Shown here: positions 52,029-61,341 of the stretch, in pieces | How the letters are laid out: each line of letters begins with the position of its first letter | How positions within the stretch are numbered: position 1 is the first letter of the stretch | Assembly: GCA_024279255.1 (NCBI GenBank) | Contig: JAJRRT010000025.1 | Coordinates: 1-64,000, forward strand | DNA from: Deltaproteobacteria bacterium | Lineage (GTDB): Bacteria; Desulfobacterota; Desulfuromonadia; Desulfuromonadales; Geopsychrobacteraceae | Length of the DNA: 64,000 nucleotides | Direction of reading: 5' to 3' | Translations under genes and position numbers: made by a program | The notes under the pieces: model-generated | Seen by the model: the letters and a program-made list of their open reading frames with translations, nothing else | What the model was told of the DNA's origin: nothing | The model's database searches: none

Positions 52029-54125
52029 ATGTCGTTGTCCGAAACTGAAAACCAACCGTCACAGTCCAGACTACTGTTGATTCTCGGGGTAACCGTCTCC
52101 CTGATGCACATCTGGTTCAATGTCGTGATCGTACTGCCGACTCTCTGGCAGAACGCGCTGCACTTTGCCGGATTCGCCTTGATTGCCGCACTGGTCTACC
52201 CGCTGCGCAAGAATGCCGGTATCGGTTGGCGCTCCCTTGATATCCTGCTCGGTTTGCTCGCCGCAGGTTCGGCCATCTACCTAATTTCCATGGAAGATGC
52301 TATTTACGCGCGTGGCGTGCGGATGTCACCGTCCGAATGGGCCGCCGGTATCATTCTTATTCTTAGCGCCTTGGAATTTACCCGGCGGGTCGCCGGTTGG
52401 TTCATTCCTGTTTTAATTCTGATCGCCCTGAGCTACATCGGCTGGTGGGGACAACATATTGATGGTGTCTTCAAGTTTGCGGGGTTGAGGCCCGAAACGA
52501 TCCTGTTCCGTAGTATTTATGGTGACGATGCACTGTTCGGTACCATCGCACGGATCTCTTCTACCTATGTCTTCATGTTCATCCTGTTCGGTGCTTTTCT
52601 CCTCCGCTCTGGGGCAGGAGAATTCGTCATAGATCTGGCTCGCGCCGTCGCCGGACGTATGGTCGGTGGGCCTGGCCTGGTTGCGGTCATGGCTTCGGGC
52701 CTGATGGGGACCATCTCCGGCTCAGCCGTTGCGAACACGGCCTCGACCGGCGTGATCACCATCCCATTGATGAAGCGTGCTGGCTTCCCGGCCAAATTCG
52801 CGGCCGGAGTCGAAGCCGCGGCCTCAACCGGCGGTCAGCTGATGCCTCCCATCATGGGAGCCGGGGCCTTTGTCATGGCCACCTACACCCAGATATCCTA
52901 CAACACCATCGTTCTGGTCAGCATCCTGCCAGCGATCCTCTATTTTGCAACCGTTGCCTTCTTCGTCCGGATTGAAGCCAAACGCAGCTTAGTTTCCGCC
53001 ATGGACACTGAAAAAGTCTCAGCGATTGAGGTTTTCAAAAAAGGCGGAATCGTCTTTCTGCTGCCGATCGGCGTACTGATAGGCTTGCTGGTTTACGGCT
53101 TCACCCCAACCTATGCCGCCGGAATAAGTATCGTCTCTGTGGTTGTCGCTTCCTGGTTTTCCCCTAACCGGATGGGGGTGAAGGCAATTGTCGAAGCACT
53201 GGCAATGGGCGCAAAGAATATGGTAATGACCGCCATTCTGCTCTGTGCCGTTGGCCTGATCGTCAACGTCATCGCAACTGCCGGAGTTGGCAACACCTTT
53301 TCACTGATGATTAATCAATGGGCCGGACACAGCATGCTGATCGCCCTAGCACTGATCGCTCTGGCCTCGCTGGTGCTCGGCATGGGGCTCCCTGTCACCG
53401 CAGCCTACATCGTCCTCGGCACCCTTTCAGCCCCGGCTCTGCATGCCCTGATTTCCGATGGTCTGCTGGTGGATGCTCTGGTCAGCGGCCAGATCCCCGA
53501 AGCGGCGAAGGCGATATTCATGTTTGCCACCCCGGACTATATAACTGACATCGGCAACCCGATGACCACCGAGGCGGCACGCTTGATCGTCGATGCGATA
53601 CCGATCGATATGGCCAGCATGGTCCGCGAAGCAGTCCTCAGCGCCGACACCCTGATGTTCGCCCTACTCTCGGCTCACCTGATCGTTTTCTGGCTCAGTC
53701 AGGATTCAAACGTTACCCCTCCTGTCGCCCTAGCCGCCTTTACCGGCGCAGCGATCGCTGGCACCAAACCGATGGAGACAGGATTCCAGTCGTGGAAGAT
53801 CGCCAAGGGGCTCTATTTTGTCCCGCTACTCTTTGCCTACACACCACTGGTCGGTGGTGCCTGGGACGAGGTGTTTGCGATCTTCTTTTTTGCCCTCTTC
53901 GGTCTCTATGCCTTTACTGCCGCGTTGCAGGGATTTATGGAAGATAAGCTTAATCTCTTGTTCCGATTATTGACCCTGTGCTCTGCGGTAGCACTGTTGT
54001 GGCCAACGACTCTGTTAGTACATCTCGCAGGGCTGGTGGTGTTGGTCGCGATCTTTATGACCAGTTTTCGGACTTCGCGCAAAGAGACACTTGCCGGTAT
54101 TCCAAGCAAAGCCGTACAGGCCTGA
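52029..54125 (+). CDS. TRAP transporter fused permease (DctQM-like, TAXI type)
   Basis: About 698 residues from the ATG at 52029 (GGAG nine bases upstream). About 18 hydrophobic segments: the first ~150 residues correspond to the small DctQ subunit, the remainder to DctM. Typical stretches are SGSAVANTASTGVITIPLMKRAGFPAKFAAGVEAAASTGGQLMPPIMGAGAFVMA and LVLGMGLPVTAAYIVLG, then PPVALAAFTGAAIAGTKPM. It uses an ion gradient to import the ligand delivered by the TAXI protein. The extra C-terminal hydrophobic part is usual for this subgroup. Confidence 0.95.
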   Translation: MSLSETENQPSQSRLLLILGVTVSLMHIWFNVVIVLPTLWQNALHFAGFALIAALVYPLRKNAGIGWRSLDILLGLLAAGSAIYLISMEDAIYARGVRMSPSEWAAGIILILSALEFTRRVAGWFIPVLILIALSYIGWWGQHIDGVFKFAGLRPETILFRSIYGDDALFGTIARISSTYVFMFILFGAFLLRSGAGEFVIDLARAVAGRMVGGPGLVAVMASGLMGTISGSAVANTASTGVITIPLMKRAGFPAKFAAGVEAAASTGGQLMPPIMGAGAFVMATYTQISYNTIVLVSILPAILYFATVAFFVRIEAKRSLVSAMDTEKVSAIEVFKKGGIVFLLPIGVLIGLLVYGFTPTYAAGISIVSVVVASWFSPNRMGVKAIVEALAMGAKNMVMTAILLCAVGLIVNVIATAGVGNTFSLMINQWAGHSMLIALALIALASLVLGMGLPVTAAYIVLGTLSAPALHALISDGLLVDALVSGQIPEAAKAIFMFATPDYITDIGNPMTTEAARLIVDAIPIDMASMVREAVLSADTLMFALLSAHLIVFWLSQDSNVTPPVALAAFTGAAIAGTKPMETGFQSWKIAKGLYFVPLLFAYTPLVGGAWDEVFAIFFFALFGLYAFTAALQGFMEDKLNLLFRLLTLCSAVALLWPTTLLVHLAGLVVLVAIFMTSFRTSRKETLAGIPSKAVQA

Positions 54126-54269
54126 ACCTGCAACACAGGGCATAGGGCCCCGGGGTGGACGCAGAAATCCCACACAACCCGGGGTTGCCAAATCTAGACT
54201 CCAAGACTTATATTGGCCTGCCTTCCCTCATCGGGAAGGCAGCGCCGATACCCTGATCCTGGAGATGTT

Positions 54270-55259
54270 ATGCCCGCCAATTCTGCATTAATTCCCCGCC
54301 TGCTCGTCCTCTGTAGTTTTATGTTGCTCGTCAGCACCTGTGCCATCGCCCAGGAAGATTCAGCCTCTCAAAATTCAAAGACTCCGGACAGAGAAGCGCT
54401 GACCCTCGGCCAGGCCGCAATTCTGGGAATCGTCGAAGGCCTGACCGAATACCTGCCGGTCAGCTCGACCGGACACCTGCTGTTAGCGGAACGCCTGATG
54501 GGGATCGGTGAGAATCCTGACGCCTCGTCCACAGAGCGAGCGCGCACCAAGGAAGCGGTCGACGCCTACACCATCTGCATCCAGGCCGGTGCGATCATCG
54601 CCGTGCTCGGCCTGTACTTCCGCCGGGTCAGACAGATGCTACTCGGTCTGGTCGGCAAGGACGCCGAAGGACAACGACTACTATTCAATGTCATGGCAGG
54701 CTTTCTGCCGGCGGCGGTGATCGGACTGCTCTTCAACAAGCTGATCAAATCTTACCTCTTCGGCACTTGGCCGGTGATCATCGCCTGGCTGGTCGGCGGG
54801 CTGGCGATTCTTGCCGTCAGTTGGCGCAACCAGGGACGGGATCACAGCAGACAGAGCGGGCTGTCGCTCATCGAACTCTCATGGCGCATGGCGTTGATCA
54901 TCGGCTTTGCCCAGTGCATCGCTATGTGGCCCGGCGTCAGCCGTAGCCTAGTGACTATTGTCGGCGGGCTGGTGGTGGGTTTGTCGTTGTCGGCGGCAGT
55001 CGAGTTCAGCTTTCTGCTCGGCCTGATCACCCTCAGCGCGGCCACCGCCTACGACACGCTCAAACATGGACAGGTCATGCTACAGACCTTTGATGCTCTC
55101 TCGCTCGCCGTCGGTGTGCTGTTCGCTTTTTTTGCCGCGATTCTTTCGGTCAAGTGGATGGTCGGCTACCTCAACAGCCACGGCCTGGCTGTATTTGGCT
55201 ATTACCGAGTCGGACTGGCCCTGGTCGCGGGTGCGCTGATGATGAGCGGAACGCTGTGA
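54270..55259 (+). CDS. uppP: undecaprenyl-diphosphatase UppP/BacA with N-terminal signal extension
   Basis: About 329 residues from the ATG at 54270 (GGAG five bases upstream). BacA signature motifs: GIVEGLTEYLPVSSTGHL (catalytic Glu) and the second MWPGVSRSLVTIVGG (Arg and Ser). Eight membrane segments. It recycles the C55-PP lipid carrier for cell-wall synthesis. Unlike E. coli UppP it starts with a ~30-residue signal-like sequence and a Ser/Asn/Asp linker (about 26-45). A hairpin CTGCCTTCCC/GGGAAGGCAG without T-run precedes it (54218-54242). The following 275 bp to the next gene show only a small possible remnant. Confidence 0.94.
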   Translation: MPANSALIPRLLVLCSFMLLVSTCAIAQEDSASQNSKTPDREALTLGQAAILGIVEGLTEYLPVSSTGHLLLAERLMGIGENPDASSTERARTKEAVDAYTICIQAGAIIAVLGLYFRRVRQMLLGLVGKDAEGQRLLFNVMAGFLPAAVIGLLFNKLIKSYLFGTWPVIIAWLVGGLAILAVSWRNQGRDHSRQSGLSLIELSWRMALIIGFAQCIAMWPGVSRSLVTIVGGLVVGLSLSAAVEFSFLLGLITLSAATAYDTLKHGQVMLQTFDALSLAVGVLFAFFAAILSVKWMVGYLNSHGLAVFGYYRVGLALVAGALMMSGTL

Positions 55260-55534
55260 GGCTAAAAGCACACCCCGTTTGAACGCTGTCGGAACTCTTC
55301 TTTTCCTTGAAAAGGGGTTCTGCCGTGAGCATCAGCTTCCCGTTTCAGAACCTGGAACCAACCTTCTTTGCCGGACTGCGCGACGATTCATCGAGAAGCA
55401 ATCTATTCATCAGCTAAACAGGTTATTGCATCATGCTGATCTTAATGACCGACTCATCAGGTGCAAACTTGACCGATGGTTATGCTAAACTTCCGGAAGG
55501 TTCCTGAACTTTTTACTCTCCCGGAGCACTCACC

Positions 55535-58500
55535 ATGCCACGCTGGAAAAAATATTCTCTGATCACTACCGCTACCGTTCTTGGATTGATGCTGCTGTCG
55601 ATGCTGATCGTTCCCTGGCAGATAAAAAAACAAGCTAGTACCTGGTTTGCAGAAAACACCAGTCGTACCTTGAACATTGAAAAAGTCTTTTTCAATCCCT
55701 TCACTCTGACCGTCGAAATTGAAGGACTCAAGCTGAGTGAACAGAGCAGTGAACAACCTTTTGTTACCTTCAATAGGCTGATGCTCTCTGGCAGTATGAG
55801 TTCACTCTTTGACCTGGCCGTTATCCTCGATCGGGTCGAGATGGATGATCCCTTCGTCAACATCGAACTGCTCGGCAAACAGGAATTCAATTTTTCTGAC
55901 TTTACCCGCTTAGGTGATGACAAGCCGACTGCCGCGCCTGACGAACCGGGTGATCCACTCCATTTCTCCTTCAATAACATCCTGCTAAAGGGTGGAAAAA
56001 TTAACTTTACCGACCAGACTTCAGCCAAGAAGTCACAGCATCAGATTCGCGAATTGAGTCTGGGGGTCCCCTTTATCGGCAACATCCCCTACCTGACAGA
56101 CGAATATGTTGAACCCCAATTACGGATGCTGTTGAACGGTTCTGAAATCCGCGCCAACGGCCAGTTGAAACCATTTCATGACTCGCTGCAAACATCGATG
56201 ATCCTGCTGCTGGAAGAAGTTGATCTGGCTTTTTACGCCTTTCATTCCCCGGTTCCCCTCCCGATCGAGGTCAAATCCGGGATTCTCGACGCTCAAATAG
56301 ATTTTGCTTACCGCGTCTCATCGACAGACAAACCAAAATTGCTCCTCGGAGGAGACCTGGCTCTCTCCGATATCGACATCCGTGAACTCGACGGGCGCGA
56401 ACTGTTCAGCATGCCGACACTGATTCTCGATCTCGATTGGGCAGATCTGATGCAGCATGATATCAACCTGGTCTCCATCGATATCTACGAACCGCAGCTT
56501 TATCTCAATCGCGATCAGCAGGGAGTTTGGAATTTTGACCGGATTCAGCCGAAGCAGACCAGTGAGCAGTCAATTGACGCTATCGAAGAACAGCAGGCCA
56601 ATCTGCCACTCCTGAAGATTGAACAGCTACAACTGATCGATGGGAAAATCCATTTTCAGGATGATTCTGTGCCCGGTGGATTTCAAGAAGAGGTACACGC
56701 TATCAATCTGACCCTGTCGGAACTTTCCACCCTGCAGGATGCGAAAACCGCACTGCTTTTTAAGCTGCAGACTGACCGCGCCCTGACAACAGAACTGAGC
56801 GGTGAGTTCGGGACAAATCCGCTGACCGCCTCACTCAACCTGACGCTTAATGCTCTCCCACTAAAACCCTACTATCCCTATCTGGAACCATTTTTAACCA
56901 CAGCGGTTGCTGGCACCCTGAATCTTACCAGCGGCATTCATTATACTGCCGATGCCAATCTACAACTGCAACAGACACAACTGAACCTGCACAACTTGTT
57001 GCTCCCCTTCACCCAAGAGGATCGCTTCACCCTCGATGACCTCAGTCTAAACGGTGGCAATTTCGATCTGCAGCAGCAACAACTCAGCTTTGAAGAGATA
57101 AAACTCAGAAATGGCGAACTGACAGCGACACGCCTGGCCGACGGCAGCCTCTCCCCCCTGAAGTTACTCAAAGAACAAAAAGCAACTGCGGCACCAGCAC
57201 CCGCCAACATTGAGGAAGAGCCCCCAGCATGGCAGGTCAAGGTCGCAACGTTTGCACTTGAGCAGTTTGACCTGCGACTGACAGATGCCAGTCTGGCTAA
57301 AAAACCCCAGCTAAAGATCGACAACCTGATGTTGAAGGTCGCTGATCTGACTTATCCGGAGTCAGCGCAGAGCCCTTTCTCCTTCAGCGCAAACCTCGGC
57401 CGCAAAGGCACCCTTGGTGCCACTGGCAAGATTGCTCACACCCCTTTGCGCCTGCAGACAAAAACCAAAATTACGGCTTTGCCGCTGGCCGACTTTAATG
57501 ATTTTCTACCTGAGAATGTCAATGTCAGCCTTAAGGCCGGGAAACTCTACACCAGCCTGACAGTTAAACTTGAAGAGACTCCAGAGACTCTGACCGGCAG
57601 CTTTGCTGGCAGAATCAATGTCAGTAGCTTCAATCTGCGTGACCCTTTAAACGACGGCGAGCTGCTGAGCTGGGAGAACCTGGATCTGGAAGGGATCAAT
57701 GGCGAGATTGCGCCATTCTCGCTGCAGATCAAAGAGGTGGCTCTGAGCCAATATCTGGCTAATATCCTTATCGATCAAAGCGGCAAGGTCAACCTGACGA
57801 GCATCACTGCAGAAGAACTCGAGACTCCTGAATCCAAGGAGGAACAAACGCCGCAAGTCGTGGAGACACAAACAGAAACACCTCCCGATATCCGTATCGA
57901 CGCCCTCACCCTGCAGGGCGGAACGGTCTCTTTTACAGACCGCCACTTACCGAATACATTCACCACCACCATGTATGAGCTAGGAGGCCGAATCACCGGC
58001 ATGTCTTCGGCTGAAGAGATGTTGGCAGACGTCGATCTGCGTGGTCAGTTGGAAAATCATTCCCCGCTCTCGATCAGCGGCAAACTTAATCCGCTCAGCA
58101 AGGATCTGTTTTCCGACCTGACCGTTCGCTTTGAGGATATTGACCTGGCTCCGATGACTCCCTACTCCGGGACCTATCTCGGCAAGGCCATCGACAAAGG
58201 GAAGCTCTACCTCGACCTGAACTACCACATTGAGCACCAGCAGATAGAAGCCCAGAACAAAATAATGATTGACCAATTCACTTTCGGCGAGCCGATCAAA
58301 AGCGATCAGGCCACCTCACTCCCCGTAGGTCTGGCAATCGCACTACTCAAAGACAGTAACGGAGAAATCCATTTAGACGTCCCTATCTCTGGAGATCTCA
58401 ACGACCCGAGTTTCAGCATTGCCGGAACGGTCTTCACTATTCTCAAAAACCTGCTGGTCAAAGCAGCGACATCACCCTTCAGCCTGCTCGCATCAATGCT

Positions 58501-59062
58501 GGGGGGAGGTGGTGAGGATTTCAGCCAGATCAGCTTCGCCCCCGGGCTTGCGGTTCTGACCGCAGAAAATCAGGAACTGCTGAGCAAACTGGCTCAAATG
58601 CTAAACGACCGCCCGGCGCTCAAACTCGAAATCAGCGCTTTCGTCGACCCTGAAGAGGACTCTGAAGGTTACCGTCAGGAACAGCTCAGACTGCTCGTCG
58701 AATCTGAATGGCAAAAACGGGACAAACCAGGAGCAGAACAGAAAATAACTCCTGAGGAATATCAAGACAATTTATGGCGAGCCTATAAACAGGCGAAATT
58801 TCCCAAACCGCGTAACGCCATTGGAATGCAGAAGAAACTCCCTTCAATTGAACTGGAGAAATTACTGCTTGCAAACATGCGGGTCGGGGATGATGAGCTG
58901 AATTCCCTGGCTAAAGCACGGGCGGCGACGGTGCAAGAAAATCTGATTCTCCAGAACCCTGATCTCAAGCCAAGGATATTCTTAAAAAATACCGACATCA
59001 CAACCCCGCCAGAGAAAAATAAAAAACCGGCACGGGTCGAGTTCGGAATCGCAGCAAGCTGA
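55535..59062 (+). CDS. DUF748/AsmA-like giant envelope protein
   Basis: 1175 residues. One N-terminal membrane segment (about 9-27), then a long beta-rich periplasmic body of AsmA/TamB-like repeats with DUF748 segments (FNPFTLTVEIEGLKLSEQ, LLKGGKINFTDQ, LTLQGGTVSFTDRHL, LRGQLENHSPLSISGKLNPL). The C-terminal ~170 residues include an OmpA-like part (ISFAPGLAVLTAENQELLSKLAQMLNDRP). Such proteins bridge the periplasm and are linked to lipid transport in relatives; that role is inference here. GGAG supports the start. It is followed after 8 bp by an M23 peptidase gene. Confidence 0.9.
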   Translation: MPRWKKYSLITTATVLGLMLLSMLIVPWQIKKQASTWFAENTSRTLNIEKVFFNPFTLTVEIEGLKLSEQSSEQPFVTFNRLMLSGSMSSLFDLAVILDRVEMDDPFVNIELLGKQEFNFSDFTRLGDDKPTAAPDEPGDPLHFSFNNILLKGGKINFTDQTSAKKSQHQIRELSLGVPFIGNIPYLTDEYVEPQLRMLLNGSEIRANGQLKPFHDSLQTSMILLLEEVDLAFYAFHSPVPLPIEVKSGILDAQIDFAYRVSSTDKPKLLLGGDLALSDIDIRELDGRELFSMPTLILDLDWADLMQHDINLVSIDIYEPQLYLNRDQQGVWNFDRIQPKQTSEQSIDAIEEQQANLPLLKIEQLQLIDGKIHFQDDSVPGGFQEEVHAINLTLSELSTLQDAKTALLFKLQTDRALTTELSGEFGTNPLTASLNLTLNALPLKPYYPYLEPFLTTAVAGTLNLTSGIHYTADANLQLQQTQLNLHNLLLPFTQEDRFTLDDLSLNGGNFDLQQQQLSFEEIKLRNGELTATRLADGSLSPLKLLKEQKATAAPAPANIEEEPPAWQVKVATFALEQFDLRLTDASLAKKPQLKIDNLMLKVADLTYPESAQSPFSFSANLGRKGTLGATGKIAHTPLRLQTKTKITALPLADFNDFLPENVNVSLKAGKLYTSLTVKLEETPETLTGSFAGRINVSSFNLRDPLNDGELLSWENLDLEGINGEIAPFSLQIKEVALSQYLANILIDQSGKVNLTSITAEELETPESKEEQTPQVVETQTETPPDIRIDALTLQGGTVSFTDRHLPNTFTTTMYELGGRITGMSSAEEMLADVDLRGQLENHSPLSISGKLNPLSKDLFSDLTVRFEDIDLAPMTPYSGTYLGKAIDKGKLYLDLNYHIEHQQIEAQNKIMIDQFTFGEPIKSDQATSLPVGLAIALLKDSNGEIHLDVPISGDLNDPSFSIAGTVFTILKNLLVKAATSPFSLLASMLGGGGEDFSQISFAPGLAVLTAENQELLSKLAQMLNDRPALKLEISAFVDPEEDSEGYRQEQLRLLVESEWQKRDKPGAEQKITPEEYQDNLWRAYKQAKFPKPRNAIGMQKKLPSIELEKLLLANMRVGDDELNSLAKARAATVQENLILQNPDLKPRIFLKNTDITTPPEKNKKPARVEFGIAAS

Positions 59063-59070
59063 TAAAACCT

Positions 59071-59871
59071 ATGAAAATAATCATATCGACTTTACTCTTT
59101 ATTACCCTCTGCTCAACGAGCTTCGCTCAAAAAAACAACCTGCAGCCAGGCGGCTTCTATTTCGGCGAGGCTCCTGTTGGAGGCCGTGTTTTCTACGGAG
59201 ACCGGCCGTTGCAAACAACCGACGACAATCGCTTTTTTGTTGGTTTTGATCGCGATGCCGACCTGCAGCAACAGCTAACGCTGATTAGTGAAGATAATCA
59301 GGTAACCATTCTCTCTCTGGAGCTCAAACCACGTAGCTACAAAATCGAAAAAATTGAGGGTATCAGTAAAAAGATGATGGCACCTTCAGCAGAAGACCTG
59401 ATCCGAATCAGTCAGGAAGCCGCACAGGTGCGTGAAGCTCGACAGCTCGTTACGCAGCTCCGCAACGTCAGCGAACAATTTATCTGGCCTCTCAAAGGAC
59501 GGATCAGCGGAGTCTATGGCAGTCAGCGGATATTCAATGGTGAGCCGCGCCGCCCACATTATGGGATCGACATCGCGGCGCCCAAGGGAACTCCGGTCAT
59601 CGCACCTGCTGGCGGGATCGTACAGTTGGCCCACTCAGGAATGTTTTTTTCGGGCAAAACTCTGGTCATTGATCACGGTCTTGGACTCTCCTCGAGCTTT
59701 CTGCATCTGAACAAACTTCTAGTCACTGAAGGGCAACAGGTCCAACAGGGCGAAAAGATCGCGCTGGTTGGCGCCAGCGGTCGTGTCACCGGACCGCATC
59801 TCGACTGGCGGATCAACTGGCTAGAGCAGCGGCTTGATCCAGCACTCTGGGTACCCCTCTTACATCAGTAG
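59071..59871 (+). CDS. M23 family metallopeptidase (LytM), secreted
   Basis: 266 residues with a signal peptide (to about FAQ19). The N-terminal ~130 residues hold a beta domain (FYFGEAPVGGRVFYGDRPL) seen in M23 proteins that act on cell wall crosslinks. The catalytic domain has zinc ligands in RRPHYGIDIAAPKGTPV (His, Asp), FLHLNKL and GPHLDWRI (HxD/H). The active residues are all kept, so it is probably an active D,D- or D,L-endopeptidase rather than a LytM regulator. Likely co-transcribed with the DUF748 gene. Confidence 0.93.
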   Translation: MKIIISTLLFITLCSTSFAQKNNLQPGGFYFGEAPVGGRVFYGDRPLQTTDDNRFFVGFDRDADLQQQLTLISEDNQVTILSLELKPRSYKIEKIEGISKKMMAPSAEDLIRISQEAAQVREARQLVTQLRNVSEQFIWPLKGRISGVYGSQRIFNGEPRRPHYGIDIAAPKGTPVIAPAGGIVQLAHSGMFFSGKTLVIDHGLGLSSSFLHLNKLLVTEGQQVQQGEKIALVGASGRVTGPHLDWRINWLEQRLDPALWVPLLHQ

Positions 59872-60042
59872 GCGCTCATGAGCTTCCCCACAAAATACCC
59901 TTTAAAAACAATAACTTGAATTTAATGTTTAGTTTTGGTCACCCTTTCTGTATAGTAAAAAAATCTGGTTTCTGCCATTTTTTCAAATATTTCATTCATG
60001 TATTATCGGACAGAGATGGATTAGAAAAGGTACTGATTCACC

Positions 60043-60684
60043 ATGCGGCTATTGCTACTTTCCTGCAAATCAAAAGCAAATCCACTGTTGAACATTTTGC
60101 AGAAAGAGCGGATCTATTTTGATTTACTGGCTAGTGTTGCCTTCATTGCTCATCTACCGTTCTCCAAACGGATCTACAACGGTGTCCTAATCGATGAAAC
60201 ACTTATCGAACAGTGCTGCTCTGACGATTTGGTCAAGCTTGAACGACTCAAAAAGGTGCTCCCCTGCCAGGCAATTCCTTCAGACCCCGAACCGTCACAA
60301 AACACAGAGCTCGCAACCTTTTTTGAGACCTGCAAACGTTTCCCCCCCAGATCAATCCGCCAGCAAACCCGTGCCAAACTTTGCCTTCCGGCGCGAATTT
60401 CAACCGATGCCGACTTCGCCGCGCCTCAGGACACAACCGCCCTGAATATCTCCGCGAACGGCTGTTTCTTGACCAATCCATCCAAACAGGAGATCGGCGA
60501 CAAGCTCTGGCTGAATCTGGACGACCTGGAGGATACCAACCCACTTCTGGGTGAAATTCGCTGGTTTTCAGAAAAGTCCACTGCAGATCTACCACCCGGA
60601 ATGGGCGTCCGGTTTCTCGAAGCAAGTTCAAGCCAGATCGCACAGTTGGAATGGCTGATGCGAAGAGGCAGTATCTCCTCATAA
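60043..60684 (+). CDS. PilZ-domain protein with N-terminal unknown domain
   Basis: 213 residues. The PilZ c-di-GMP-binding motifs are intact: R-QQT-R (about 106-110) and NISANGCFL (about 138-146), with the beta-barrel continuing to GEIRWFS and GMGVRFLE. The first ~100 residues resemble a degenerate receiver-like domain (LLLLSCKSKANPLLNILQKERIYFDLLAS) without the phospho-Asp. It should respond to c-di-GMP and control motility or surface functions through a partner. AAAGG lies 12 bases upstream of the ATG. Transcribed alone. Confidence 0.87.
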   Translation: MRLLLLSCKSKANPLLNILQKERIYFDLLASVAFIAHLPFSKRIYNGVLIDETLIEQCCSDDLVKLERLKKVLPCQAIPSDPEPSQNTELATFFETCKRFPPRSIRQQTRAKLCLPARISTDADFAAPQDTTALNISANGCFLTNPSKQEIGDKLWLNLDDLEDTNPLLGEIRWFSEKSTADLPPGMGVRFLEASSSQIAQLEWLMRRGSISS

Positions 60685-60773
60685 GATATCAACAAACTTA
60701 GCAAGATTCCCTTGTCCCGTATCATAAGCGGGGCTTATTCCGGTTAGACAACAACGTCCCCTTGACCATATGG

Positions 60774-60803
60774 GTCGCCCCCACTCGGGGCGTGGATTAA
60801 AAA
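60774..60803 (+). repeat. single type I-C-like CRISPR repeat unit, orphan
   Basis: The sequence GTCGCCCCCactCGGGGCG then TGGATT reproduces a type I-C CRISPR repeat (hairpin CGCCCC/GGGGCG, terminal TGGATTgaaac degraded to TGGATTaaaa). No second copy with ~35-nt spacing and no cas gene are in the window, so this is a relic or a chance match, not an array. Confidence 0.45.
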
Positions 60804-60857
60804 GCCCAAGTTTTGTCGCATTAATTATTGAATTTCTTAGACTGTTATTTCCTGTCG

Positions 60858-61199
60858 TCAATTGAACGCCAACGTTATTAGATTGAATTTTACGTTTTCC
60901 ATCACCATGCTTGAGCTGCTGTAACCATTCTGGACAAGCTCACCAGTCCCTGAGTTAGCATCTGCACCGGTTACGACTACTGTCACATCTTTAAGTTCAA
61001 CATCTGAATCACCTAACGTAGAAACGCCATGTGACATGAGAGTTCCATTGTTAACAAACATAGTGACATCTGTTGCCTTTGCTGCGGAAGTACAAGTTGT
61101 AGCAGCAAAAGCGCTGGCATGTAGACCATCAACCATATCGGCATTAAGACCTTCACCATCAATCTTACTCGCAGAGATCTTCGCATCCGTCACCGCCAC
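60858..61199 (-). pseudogene. remnant of a repetitive surface or phage-tail-like protein
   Basis: 113 residues from a GTG. The opening RW-VAVTDAKISASKIDGEGLNADMVDGL is a unit typical of large repetitive exoproteins (DAKIxASKIDG...NADMVDGLHAS), here without the N-terminal anchor and signal. Upstream in frame is a stop (TGA near 61213) and no ribosome site. The 3' part is not recognised. I take it as a fragment of a longer gene. The flanks 60685-60857 and 61200-61341 carry a CRISPR-like repeat and the uvrB promoter region, otherwise nothing. Confidence 0.6.
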
Positions 61200-61341
61200 C
61201 CACCGGTTATTTCAATTTATATCCGTCTATCACAACATGAGTCACACACGCCCTGAACACCTCTCTTTGCAGTCAACATCCGCTTTGGGTTATTCTCGAA
61301 CGAATTAAAAATACTTCTTCATCCGGCAACGAGAGATATCC

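Noticed and set aside
54218-54242. CTGCCTTCCC/GGGAAGGCAG hairpin as terminator of the permease gene
   Set aside because: No T-run on either side; it may only be a leader structure of uppP.
55279-55488. 69-residue frame between uppP and the DUF748 gene
   Set aside because: No ribosome site or family; a different frame at 55324-55416 faintly resembles a gene remnant but cannot be named.
60774-60803. CRISPR array
   Set aside because: Only one repeat-like unit, no regularly spaced copy and no cas genes in the window.
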